Of a stretch of 64,000 bases of DNA, positions 28,960 to 39,191 are shown piece by piece. The translations under genes were made by a program, and so were the position numbers. Source of the stretch: Betaproteobacteria bacterium HGW-Betaproteobacteria-1 (GTDB taxonomy: Bacteria > Pseudomonadota > Gammaproteobacteria > Burkholderiales > Methylophilaceae); contig PHCX01000004.1 in the NCBI GenBank assembly GCA_002842435.1, positions 306,209 through 370,208 on the forward strand. Direction: 5' to 3'. The notes beneath the pieces are model-generated. The model saw only the letters and a program-made list of their open reading frames with translations, made no database searches and was not told the origin of the DNA. Each line of letters opens with the position of its first letter. The first letter of the stretch is position 1.

Positions 28960-29655
28960 ATGAGTATCAGAACTTGGGTCTGGCGCGGTCTGCTTGCGCT
29001 GTTGCTGCTGATTCTGCTTTATCAGTTATGGATATTCCTGCATATCTGTTACTGGGTGCATCAGAATCCGGTTTCCACCGCTTTCATGCGGGATCGTCTG
29101 CAACAACTGCAAAAGGAAAATCCTGAAGCCAGACTCAAGCATCAGTGGGTGGATTATCAGCATATCTCGATCAACCTGAAGCGTGCCGTGGTTGCCGCCG
29201 AGGATTCCAAGTTCGTCCAGCATGATGGTTTCGATTGGGACGGCATTCAGCAGGCCTACGAAAAAAATCTGAAAAAGGGCAGGCTGGTAGCGGGCGGTTC
29301 GACCATCAGTCAGCAGTTGGCCAAGAACCTGTTTCTGTCCTCGCAGCGTACACCGTGGCGAAAATTGCAGGAGGCGGTCATCACATTGATGCTGGAAAAG
29401 ATGATGAGCAAGCGCCGCATCCTGGAAATCTATCTGAATGTCATCGAATGGGGCAATGGCGTCTTCGGCGCCGATGCGGCTGCGAGGCATTATTACGGCA
29501 CGGGCGCACGTCATTTGTCCGGTTATCAGGCTGCTAAAATGGCGGCCATGATTCCCAATCCGCGCTACTACGACAAGCATCGCTCGACGCGTTTCCTCAA
29601 CCGCAAGACCGGTACCATACAGTCGCGCATGCGCTTGGTGGAGGTGCCAAAATGA
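28960..29655 (+). CDS. mtgA: Monofunctional biosynthetic peptidoglycan transglycosylase
   Basis: GT51 glycosyltransferase that polymerises lipid II without transpeptidase activity. 231 residues from ATG 28960. One N-terminal transmembrane helix (GLLALLLLILLYQLWIFL), then the five family motifs: VVAAEDSKFVQHDGFDWDGI (catalytic Glu), GGSTISQQLAKNLFLSSQRT, RKLQEAVITLMLEKMMSKRR, EIYLNVIEWGNGVFGADAAA and a late RLYxN-equivalent region. The frame opens earlier (28900) but that stretch overlaps aroE and adds no family sequence. Confidence 0.95.
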   Translation: MSIRTWVWRGLLALLLLILLYQLWIFLHICYWVHQNPVSTAFMRDRLQQLQKENPEARLKHQWVDYQHISINLKRAVVAAEDSKFVQHDGFDWDGIQQAYEKNLKKGRLVAGGSTISQQLAKNLFLSSQRTPWRKLQEAVITLMLEKMMSKRRILEIYLNVIEWGNGVFGADAAARHYYGTGARHLSGYQAAKMAAMIPNPRYYDKHRSTRFLNRKTGTIQSRMRLVEVPK

Positions 29656-29681
29656 TGCCTGCGGAAACCGAGGGCTAGTCG

Positions 29682-30158
29682 ATGGAATGGCTCTGGTTAC
29701 TGGTGCTGTTACTGGTCGTACTCGGCGTACTCGGCATGGCATTGCCGGCGCTGCCTGGCGTGCCGCTACTGTTTGCCGGCTTGTTGCTGGGCGCATGGAT
29801 CGATGATTTCGTGCTGGTCAGTGTGACGACCGTGATCGTGATCGGCGTGCTGGCGTTGATTGCCTGGGTTTTTGATATTGTCGCATCCCTGCTGACAACC
29901 AAATCGGTCGGCGCCAGCCGGCAGGCATTGATAGGCACCATTGCCGGCGCCTTGCTCGGCATGCCGGCCGGTGTTATCGGCATTATTCTGGGCACGGTGT
30001 TGGGGGCAGTGATCGGTGAGTTGATGGCACATCGTGATGCCGGCCGCGCCACCAAGGTCGGCGTGGCGGCCGGTCTTGGTTTTGCGCTGTCACTGGCGGT
30101 CAAGCTGGTGTTTGCCCTGTTGATGCTGGGCATTTTTGCCTACGCCTACTTCTTCTGA
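29682..30158 (+). CDS. DUF456 membrane protein
   Basis: 158 residues with four or more hydrophobic helices and Gly-rich packing motifs (LPGVPLLFAGLLLGAW, GTIAGALLGMPAGVIGIILG, FGALIGE-like GTVLGAVIGEL), the DUF456 pattern. Function unknown. It follows mtgA by 26 bases. Its stop codon TGA is contiguous with a decayed repeat (element B) that separates it from the convergent uvrA. Confidence 0.85.
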   Translation: MEWLWLLVLLLVVLGVLGMALPALPGVPLLFAGLLLGAWIDDFVLVSVTTVIVIGVLALIAWVFDIVASLLTTKSVGASRQALIGTIAGALLGMPAGVIGIILGTVLGAVIGELMAHRDAGRATKVGVAAGLGFALSLAVKLVFALLMLGIFAYAYFF

Positions 30159-30193
30159 GGAAGTACTACTCAATTGGCTGCGTGGGCAAATTG
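30157..30193 (+). repeat. Decayed copy (B) of the inverted-repeat element end
   Basis: From the A of the DUF456 stop codon, GAGGAAGTACT and the next 26 bases align without gaps to the left end of element A (52730 onward, TAGGAAGCACT): 28 of 37 positions agree, including GGAAG, TGGCT, GGGC and AATTG blocks. No matching right end is seen before uvrA. Probably a solo, degenerate end. Confidence 0.5.
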
Positions 30194-30208
30194 TGCCGGT
30201 GTGCAGCC

Positions 30209-33022
<2,814 letters not shown>

Positions 33023-33093
33023 GTGTGTCTGACGAGCAGTGAGCTAACCTGATAATATACGCAATTTTCACCACTCAGCTCAATCAATTTTCC

Positions 33094-34473
33094 ATGCCTC
33101 AATCAGAACGTATGTCCGCACTTGAAGTGCGGGCCAGTATGAGCCTCGCTTCCATTTATGGATTGCGTATGCTGGGTATGTTCCTCATTCTGCCGATTTT
33201 TTCGATCTACGCAGAGACCATGCCGGGGGGCGAAAACCATCTGTTGATCGGGCTGGCGCTCGGTGCTTACGGCCTCACACAGGCCATGTTCCAGTTGCCG
33301 TTCGGCATGGCCTCGGACCGCTTTGGCCGCAAGCGCATGATCTACATCGGACTCGTATTGCTCGTCATCGGTAGCCTGATCGCGGCGTTTGCCACGGACC
33401 TGACCACGGTCATCATCGGCCGGGCGATCCAGGGCGCAGGGGCGGTGTCGGCCGTGGTGACGGCGCTGGTGGCAGACCTGACGCGTGAGGAACACCGCAC
33501 CAAGGCGATGGCCATGATAGGCGGCACCATCGGCATCACGTTTGCACTGTCACTGATCCTCGGCCCGGCCCTGAATCAGTGGATAGGGATTCCTGGTATC
33601 TTCATGCTGACCGGCGTGCTGGCGGTGCTGGCGATACTGGATGTCAAATACCTGGTGCCGGACCCTGTCGTCAGCCGCTTTCACTCGGATGCAGAAGCAG
33701 CGCCGAGCAAGCTCAAGGATGTGGTGAAGGACATGCAGCTGATGCGGCTCAATTTCGGCATCTTTGCCCTGCATGCAGCACAGATGGCCATGTTCGTCGT
33801 CGTGCCTTTTGCCATCAAGCAGACCAGCGGCATGAGCGAGAACGACCACTGGCTGATTTATCTGCCGGTCATGGTGCTGTCCTTTGCACTGATGGTGCCG
33901 GCAATCATCTATGGCGAAAAGAAAGCCAAACTGAAGCAGGTCTTTGTCGGCGCGATTGCCATCATGCTGGCAGCGCAACTGCTGTTTGCCGGTTCCATCG
34001 ATGCGTTCTGGGGCATCATCATTTCGCTTTCGGTCTATTTCATCGCCTTCAATATCCTGGAGGCGACACTGCCTTCGATCATCTCCAAGCTGGCGCCGGC
34101 GGCATCCAAAGGCACGGCGATCGGTGTCTATAACACGGCGCAATCATTGGGTATTTTTGTCGGCGGCGTTGTTGGCGGTTATCTGTCGCATTACCATGGC
34201 TTTGCCTCGGTCTTTGTATTCTGCAGCGTACTGATGGCGATCTGGCTGATTGCGGCGCTGAGCATGAAAACACCCCCTGCAGTTAAGAGTAAGATGTACC
34301 ATCTCGAGGAAATGACGAAAGCCGCTGGCAAAAGCCTGTCTACGCGACTGGGTGCGGTGGCCGGTGTGCGAGAAGCGGTAGTACTGCCGGATGAAGGTTT
34401 GGTTATACTTAAGGTTGATATGCAACAGAGTTATGATGAGGCGGAAGTGTTGCGTCTCATTGCGGCGAATTAG
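33094..34473 (+). CDS. MFS transporter with C-terminal YajR-type domain
   Basis: Twelve-helix major facilitator, 459 residues. The family A-motif is clear (GMASDRFGRKRMIYIG), with RAIQGAGAVSAVVTALVADL in helix 4. After helix 12 a soluble ferredoxin-like tail (about 405-459; LGAVAGVREAVVLPDEGLVI) resembles the YAM domain of E. coli YajR. Substrate unknown; probably a proton-driven exporter. uvrA | MFS | ssb is a common betaproteobacterial order. Confidence 0.9.
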   Translation: MPQSERMSALEVRASMSLASIYGLRMLGMFLILPIFSIYAETMPGGENHLLIGLALGAYGLTQAMFQLPFGMASDRFGRKRMIYIGLVLLVIGSLIAAFATDLTTVIIGRAIQGAGAVSAVVTALVADLTREEHRTKAMAMIGGTIGITFALSLILGPALNQWIGIPGIFMLTGVLAVLAILDVKYLVPDPVVSRFHSDAEAAPSKLKDVVKDMQLMRLNFGIFALHAAQMAMFVVVPFAIKQTSGMSENDHWLIYLPVMVLSFALMVPAIIYGEKKAKLKQVFVGAIAIMLAAQLLFAGSIDAFWGIIISLSVYFIAFNILEATLPSIISKLAPAASKGTAIGVYNTAQSLGIFVGGVVGGYLSHYHGFASVFVFCSVLMAIWLIAALSMKTPPAVKSKMYHLEEMTKAAGKSLSTRLGAVAGVREAVVLPDEGLVILKVDMQQSYDEAEVLRLIAAN

Positions 34474-34493
34474 CGAGAATATAGGGAGAAATC

Positions 34494-34988
34494 ATGGCAT
34501 CAGTGAACAAGGTAATTCTGGTTGGCAACCTCGGGCGTGACCCGGAAGTGCGTTATATGCCCAACGGCGAAGCCGTATGTAATTTCAGCATCGCAACGAC
34601 AGACAGCTGGAAGGACAAAAGCGGTCAGAAGCAGGAACGTACCGAGTGGCATAACATCGTCATGTACCGCAAGCTGGCGGAGATCGCCGGTGAATACCTG
34701 AAAAAAGGCCGTCCGGTCTATGTCGAAGGTCGCTTGCAGACACGCAAATGGCAAACCAAGGAAGGTCAGGACCGTTACACCACGGAAATCATCGCCGACC
34801 AGATGCAGATGCTGGGTGGACGTGACAGTGGCGGTTCGAATGCCAGCTATGACGATATGAACCAGGATCAGGATAGAGACCAGGGCTCGGCGCCAGCGCG
34901 TCAATCCGCACCGGCGGCACAAGCCGCCAAGCCGGCAGCGGCGGGCGGCTCATCGTTCGATGAGTTCGATGACGATATTCCGTTCTGA
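34494..34988 (+). CDS. ssb: Single-stranded DNA-binding protein
   Basis: OB-fold tetramer protecting single-stranded DNA. 164 residues: OB domain (1-110; [53 protein letters not shown]), a Gln/Ala/Gly-rich linker, and the acidic tip DEFDDDIPF that recruits partner proteins. Good ribosome-binding site (AGGGAGAAATC before ATG). Confidence 0.97.
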   Translation: MASVNKVILVGNLGRDPEVRYMPNGEAVCNFSIATTDSWKDKSGQKQERTEWHNIVMYRKLAEIAGEYLKKGRPVYVEGRLQTRKWQTKEGQDRYTTEIIADQMQMLGGRDSGGSNASYDDMNQDQDRDQGSAPARQSAPAAQAAKPAAAGGSSFDEFDDDIPF

Positions 34989-35013
34989 GCAATATTCGAG
35001 AATGCTGCTGCAG

Positions 35014-35040
35014 AAAAGCGCCTTTTTAAAAGGCGCTTTT
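35014..35040. terminator. Bidirectional terminator between ssb and cpaF
   Basis: AAAAGCGCCTTTT (35014-35026) and AAAAGGCGCTTTT (35028-35040) are exact reverse complements, so both strands give a GCGCC/GGCGC stem flanked by A- and T-runs. It serves ssb on the plus strand and the cpaF transcript on the minus strand, whose stop codon starts at 35042. Confidence 0.92.
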
Positions 35041-36293
35041 TATTTTGCGTGAAACAGCGTTTTGAGTTTCGGGGTGGAGGCAGGCGTCGGGCTGGTAATG
35101 AATTCCTGGCGGGAGACGTCGTAGCTGAAAAGTTCGTTAGTCACAAAGATATTGTCCCGCACGCCGAGTACTTCGACGATGGAGGTTATTTTCCGGTCGC
35201 CGTTTGGCATGCGGCTGATCTGCACCAGCAGGTCGATTGCGGCGGAAATCATTCTGCGCAGTGTGAGGTCGGATCCGCGGAAGCCGGCCAGTCCTGATAA
35301 CAGTTCCATCCTGAGCAGGGCATCCTCCGGATTGTTGGCATGAATGGTACTCATTGAGCCTTCATGCCCCGTGTTCATGGCCTGCAGCACGTCCATGACC
35401 TCGTCGCCACGAATCTCGCCCAGAATGATTCTGTCCGGGCGCATGCGCAAGGCGTTCCTTACCAGCGTTCGTGCAGTGATTTCACCTTCCCCCTCAAGAT
35501 TGCCCGGGCGTGACTCCAGGCTGACCACGTGGTTGTGGTTTAGCTTGAGCTCCGCGGCATCTTCAATCGTGACCACACGTTCTTTGGGGAGAATCGCCCG
35601 GCTCAGTAGATTCAATAATGTCGTTTTGCCGCTCCCGGTTCCGCCGCTGATCATGATATTGACTTTGCATTCAACGGCGTTCAGGAGAAAGTCCAGCATC
35701 TCATGGCTGAGTGTGCCAAAAGCTACCAGGTCATTGCCCGAGAATGGTTCCTTGCGAAACTTTCTGATGGAGACGCATGGGCCGTTCAGGGCCAGAGGCG
35801 GAATGATGACATTGATACGGCTGCCATCCGGTAATCTGGCGTCGACGATAGGGCTGGACTCGTCGATACGGCGGCCAAGTGGAGCGAGAATCTTTCTGAC
35901 GACACGCAATACGTGTTGGTCGTCGATGAAACGGTAGCCTGTTGGTTCCAGCACGCCGTCCTGCTCAACAAAAATGTTGTTTGCACCGTTGACCAGGATG
36001 TCATTGATGCTCTCGTCATCGATCAGACTTTGTAGCGGGCCGAAGCCGGAGAGTTCGTCGATCATCTCTGAAGTCAGGTTTTCAATATCCTGTGCATTCA
36101 CCACATAGTCAATCGAAGCGACGAACTTGAATACCTTGGCGCTGATGTAGGTGTTGACTTGTTCTTCACTCATTCCCGGCAGATGTACCTTGTCGGCCTC
36201 GATCTCAGCGATCAGATAGTTGTGCAGGCGATATTTGATGTCCTGGTACTGGCCGCCAGCCTTGGATGCCGGATGGTTTGTTGTATAGCGCAT
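35040..36293 (-). CDS. cpaF: CpaF/TadA-type secretion ATPase
   Basis: Hexameric type II/IV secretion ATPase of the Tad (Flp pilus) group. 417 residues. N-terminal all-alpha domain (about 20-100), NDILVNGANNIFVEQDG, SSPIVDARLPDGSRIN, Walker A SGGTGSGKTTLLN, Asp box TIEDAAELKL, Walker B RIILGEIRGDEVMDV and His box STIHANNPEDALLR. All catalytic residues look intact. Located three bases after the cpaE-like gene. No tadB, tadC, flp, rcpA or rcpC gene lies in the window, so the rest of a Tad machine, if any, is elsewhere. Confidence 0.92.
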   Translation of the reverse strand: MRYTTNHPASKAGGQYQDIKYRLHNYLIAEIEADKVHLPGMSEEQVNTYISAKVFKFVASIDYVVNAQDIENLTSEMIDELSGFGPLQSLIDDESINDILVNGANNIFVEQDGVLEPTGYRFIDDQHVLRVVRKILAPLGRRIDESSPIVDARLPDGSRINVIIPPLALNGPCVSIRKFRKEPFSGNDLVAFGTLSHEMLDFLLNAVECKVNIMISGGTGSGKTTLLNLLSRAILPKERVVTIEDAAELKLNHNHVVSLESRPGNLEGEGEITARTLVRNALRMRPDRIILGEIRGDEVMDVLQAMNTGHEGSMSTIHANNPEDALLRMELLSGLAGFRGSDLTLRRMISAAIDLLVQISRMPNGDRKITSIVEVLGVRDNIFVTNELFSYDVSRQEFITSPTPASTPKLKTLFHAK

Positions 36294-36296
36294 ATT

Positions 36297-37601
36297 TTAT
36301 CGGTTGCTCCTGAGCCGCTGCAGTGCATTTTTCAGTTGAGACAGGAGGTTGCCAGCCTGCTTTGGCCGTTCCATGGACTGCATGTCGGGCAGGGCATGAA
36401 CGAGCTTTTTAATCGCGCTGACATAACTGCTGTTTGGCATCTTGTCGAACATGGACTCGCCGGTATTGATACAGCTCAGGCGCAGTTGGCCGACGCCGGG
36501 TAAAGTGCCGCCGAGCGGCATGCCAAAGGATTCGGCAATACTGAGGGCGCTTGGTGTGGCATCGCTCAGGTGGCGGTCTATGATCAGCCTGCTATCCGGC
36601 AGCGATATCTTCTGTTGGCGCAGTGATTCAAGCAGGTCATGGTTGCGCTTGCAGCTGGGGATGGTCTGTTCTGCCAGCAAGAATGTCGATGTGGTCTGTG
36701 ACAGCGCGGACTTCAGCAGTTCGGGGTTGGTAATGCCGGAGAGGTTGATGAAGATGTGTTTGAAATGGCGCTTGAGTGCGTAAAGAATCAGATGCAGGTC
36801 TGCGGGCGCCAGTTCACTGTATTTTCTATCTCCGTCCGGCATGGAAAGCAGGCTGAGTCCGGAGTCATGCCTGGCGAATCCGGTTTCGATCAGTGTCGCA
36901 TCCAGTCGGGACCGGTTATGGATTACATCCAACAGGCTGAATTTCGAGGTGAGGCCCATAATCAGCATGATGTCGGCACTGGGGTTGCCAAGGTCCAGCA
37001 ACAGCGTTGGCCCGCGCCTTTGCATCTCCAGAGCCATATGTATGGAGAAAAGTGCATTGCCATCTCCCATACGGGAATTCAGTAGCGTGTAAATGTGCCC
37101 AGTCCCGGCAAGTTGGGGGCTGGCGGATATCATGCTGTGTTTCTGATGGCGCCTGATAACAGCCTGTACTTCATGGGCCGGTGTGCCAATCTGTATGATA
37201 TCGCGGGCACCGGAGCGGATGATCGGCAGCACTGTGCTCTGGTCCATGGTTTCAACCAGTGCGATCACGGCGAGTGAGGGTTTGATGCTGATCAGCCCTT
37301 CGATCATGGTGAGATCGGCATTGAGTTGTTGCTGTTTGCCGACCGTGGGCGGCTCCTTGTCCTGTGATGGCAGATGAACAAGGGCGACGCCTACATCTAC
37401 AGTGCCTATCAGGCTGGAGATTCTGTCTCTGTCGTCAGGCTCGACGAAAATGAGGTTTGAGACCGCGTCATTCAGGCCATACAGCCACGTTGAACAGTGG
37501 CTTTTATTCGTAATGGCTATACAGTTGTTTGTCGCTTTCATCAGTTCGACTTCCCCAAGTTCGATTTCTGAAAGGCATCGTCCGATGCTCAAGTTTTGCA
37601 T
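36297..37601 (-). CDS. cpaE: CpaE/TadZ-type pilus localisation protein with degenerate P-loop
   Basis: 434 residues: an N-terminal atypical receiver-like domain (about 30-160; VALVHLPSQ, LAVIALVETMDQSTVL, SGARDIIQIGTP) and a MinD/ParA-like domain (LLLDLGNPSADIMLIMGL, FSLLDVIHNRSRLDATLIE, GLSLLSMPDG). The expected Walker A (GGVGKTT) is replaced by NSRMGDGNALFS, lacking the invariant lysine and threonine, so ATP hydrolysis is unlikely. In Tad systems TadZ marks the pole or pilus site. Cotranscribed with cpaF. The C-terminus is a basic, Gln-rich tail. Confidence 0.85.
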   Translation of the reverse strand: MQNLSIGRCLSEIELGEVELMKATNNCIAITNKSHCSTWLYGLNDAVSNLIFVEPDDRDRISSLIGTVDVGVALVHLPSQDKEPPTVGKQQQLNADLTMIEGLISIKPSLAVIALVETMDQSTVLPIIRSGARDIIQIGTPAHEVQAVIRRHQKHSMISASPQLAGTGHIYTLLNSRMGDGNALFSIHMALEMQRRGPTLLLDLGNPSADIMLIMGLTSKFSLLDVIHNRSRLDATLIETGFARHDSGLSLLSMPDGDRKYSELAPADLHLILYALKRHFKHIFINLSGITNPELLKSALSQTTSTFLLAEQTIPSCKRNHDLLESLRQQKISLPDSRLIIDRHLSDATPSALSIAESFGMPLGGTLPGVGQLRLSCINTGESMFDKMPNSSYVSAIKKLVHALPDMQSMERPKQAGNLLSQLKNALQRLRSNR

Positions 37602-37766
37602 ATGTTCCCATGAACATGCTTATGGCTTGGGGCAAGGTACGCTGACTAGTATTGAAACCGGAGTTGCAGTTTTTTGTTGGTTCTTGTTAATGCCGCGTTG
37701 GTTCAAACTGGCACGTCCAGTTTGTCAGAAAAGTGCCGGTTGTCAAGCATGCTGGCGGTCTGCAAT

Positions 37767-37802
37767 ACAGGGCGGCATGGCCTTCCTCCATGTCCGCCCT
37801 GT
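37767..37802. repeat. Long hairpin between the OmpA-type gene and cpaE
   Basis: ACAGGGCGGCATGG (37767-37780) pairs with CCATG (37788-37792) and CCGCCCTGT (37794-37802), giving 14 base pairs with one bulged T. On the plus strand it is followed by TTCTTTTG; on the minus strand, the direction of the genes, no U-tract follows. It may separate the mRNA levels of the OmpA gene and cpaE. Nothing else is recognised in the 269-base gap 37602-37870. Confidence 0.55.
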
Positions 37803-37870
37803 TTCTTTTGCATGGCTTGTCTTTATTGCGGTTTCAGATATCCGCAAAATGTCCTCAGTGTATGCCTGGG

Positions 37871-38974
37871 TTAGAGTTTAGTCTGAGTTTCAATCTGCAC
37901 CACAACTCTTCTGTTTGGTTGCAGGCAGCTGATTATCCGCTCACTACGTGGGCCATCGCAAAATACGACAGGTTCGGTTGAGCTTTTGCCTATGGCATTC
38001 AGGCGGTTGCCGTCCACACCTTGGTTAATCAGGAAATCCCTGACCGCATAAGCGCGCCTGAGTGAGAGTTGCTCATTGATGGCGTCGTTTCCCAGTCGGT
38101 CTGTATGCCCCTCGATCGTCACGTTGCCCAGGCTTTTATTGTCGATAAGTTTTTGTGTGATCTGGGTTCTGAGGATGTTTTTGCCTTCGTCGGACAAGGT
38201 GTGTTCGTTAAGTTCAAACAATGTGGCAGCAAAGAAAGTGTGGGTTTCGATCTTTTGCGGCTCGGCTTGCACGATTTTTTCGACTTCAACAACACGCTCC
38301 ACAATTTGTGGTGCCTGTGCCACCGGCTCCATTTTGGGTTCGGGGATGATGGCGGGCTTGCCACCAAAGCGATAAAGCAGGCCGATATTCAGCTGGTTGT
38401 TGGCAATGGTGCCGTCCACCCCCAGCTCGCTGGTTTTGGCGTCTGCCCGGCTGATGATTCTGCGGAAATCGGCCTGTACACCGAACTGGTCATTGAACAG
38501 GTATTGGAAACCGGCACCAATATTGCCTGCCAGTGACGTATCGGAGCCGGAAACCTTGCCGCCGGGCAGATATCCCGGTGCTATGTTGTAGGAGATCCTG
38601 TTGTTGGAGGCGCCAAGGCCAGCCAGCACGAACGGTCTGAACTTGTCACGGGAGAATACATAAAGCGCATCAGCCGTCAGGTTGAATTGCTTGTAATCGC
38701 CGCCATCGAATGATGAGTGATCCTCGTCAGCCTTGTGGTAGGAGAGCCCGACCTGGATGTCGATGTTCTCTGTGAGCTCTTTGCCGAGCCGCAGATGAAG
38801 GCCGGGGCTGTCATCTGACGCATCAAGGTCTGCATCCGGGTAGATCAGACTGGCTCCGCCCAGCCCATACCATGACTCGGTACTGAAGCCATAATTTTCT
38901 TCAGCAGATACATGCCCGTTGGACAGTAGCAAAAAGGCAGCTGTTACGGCTGCATAAGTAAGTTTCAGTTTCAT
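37871..38974 (-). CDS. OmpA-family outer membrane protein
   Basis: About 367 residues: signal peptide (MKLKLTYAAVTAAFLLLSNG.. cleaved after VSA), an N-terminal eight-stranded beta-barrel (about 25-205; aromatic/alternating strands such as LHLRLGKELTENIDIQVGL), a Pro/Val/Glu linker, and a C-terminal OmpA domain (about 255-365; VTIEGHTDRLGNDAINEQLS) that binds peptidoglycan, with a cysteine pair in FCDGPRSE..SCLQPNRR. GTG 38983 is in frame, but ATG 38974 with CAGGG in front is preferred. It is first in the leftward group ahead of cpaE-cpaF and divergent from the repeat lipoprotein. Confidence 0.9.
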   Translation of the reverse strand: MKLKLTYAAVTAAFLLLSNGHVSAEENYGFSTESWYGLGGASLIYPDADLDASDDSPGLHLRLGKELTENIDIQVGLSYHKADEDHSSFDGGDYKQFNLTADALYVFSRDKFRPFVLAGLGASNNRISYNIAPGYLPGGKVSGSDTSLAGNIGAGFQYLFNDQFGVQADFRRIISRADAKTSELGVDGTIANNQLNIGLLYRFGGKPAIIPEPKMEPVAQAPQIVERVVEVEKIVQAEPQKIETHTFFAATLFELNEHTLSDEGKNILRTQITQKLIDNKSLGNVTIEGHTDRLGNDAINEQLSLRRAYAVRDFLINQGVDGNRLNAIGKSSTEPVVFCDGPRSERIISCLQPNRRVVVQIETQTKL

Positions 38975-39097
38975 ATTAATCACCCTGAGATAAAGTCAAA
39001 ACTCGGTCTGCAACATGCTATGACTCCTGGCGCCGGGGCTGGATATTCATGTTGTGCGGCACGTCAGGTAATAGCTCCAGTGATTGAATAATACATC

Positions 39098-39156
39098 AAA
39101 ATGAAAAAAATGATAAAAAATATTTGACTTTTTCATTTTCAAAGTGAAAAATATGA
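39098..39156. promoter_or_regulatory. AT-rich divergent control region with repeated TTTTTCATTTT/TGAAAAATATGA words
   Basis: Between the OmpA-type and lipoprotein genes lie AAAATGAAAAA (39098-39108), its complement TTTTTCATTTT (39129-39139) and TGAAAAATATGA (39145-39156). The latter two recur upstream of the receiver/HTH gene at 45774-45784 and 45769-45780 (complement TCATATTTTTCA). A possible -35 TTGACT is at 39124-39129. The stretch is much more AT-rich than its neighbours. Candidate operators; low complexity makes chance matches possible. Confidence 0.4.
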
Positions 39157-39191
39157 AACATATTAATTGTTCAACTCAATCGGGGCTAATT

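Noticed and set aside
27629-28960. A 443-codon minus-strand frame opposite the rhodanese and aroE genes
   Set aside because: It is antisense to two well-supported genes and has no recognisable protein motif.
33023-33093. LexA-type SOS box between uvrA and the MFS gene
   Set aside because: No CTG-N10-CAG dyad of adequate match could be found in the short gap.
35040-38974. A complete Tad/Flp pilus locus
   Set aside because: Only cpaF and a cpaE-like gene are present; no flp, prepilin peptidase, rcpA/rcpC, tadB or tadC gene could be identified in the window.
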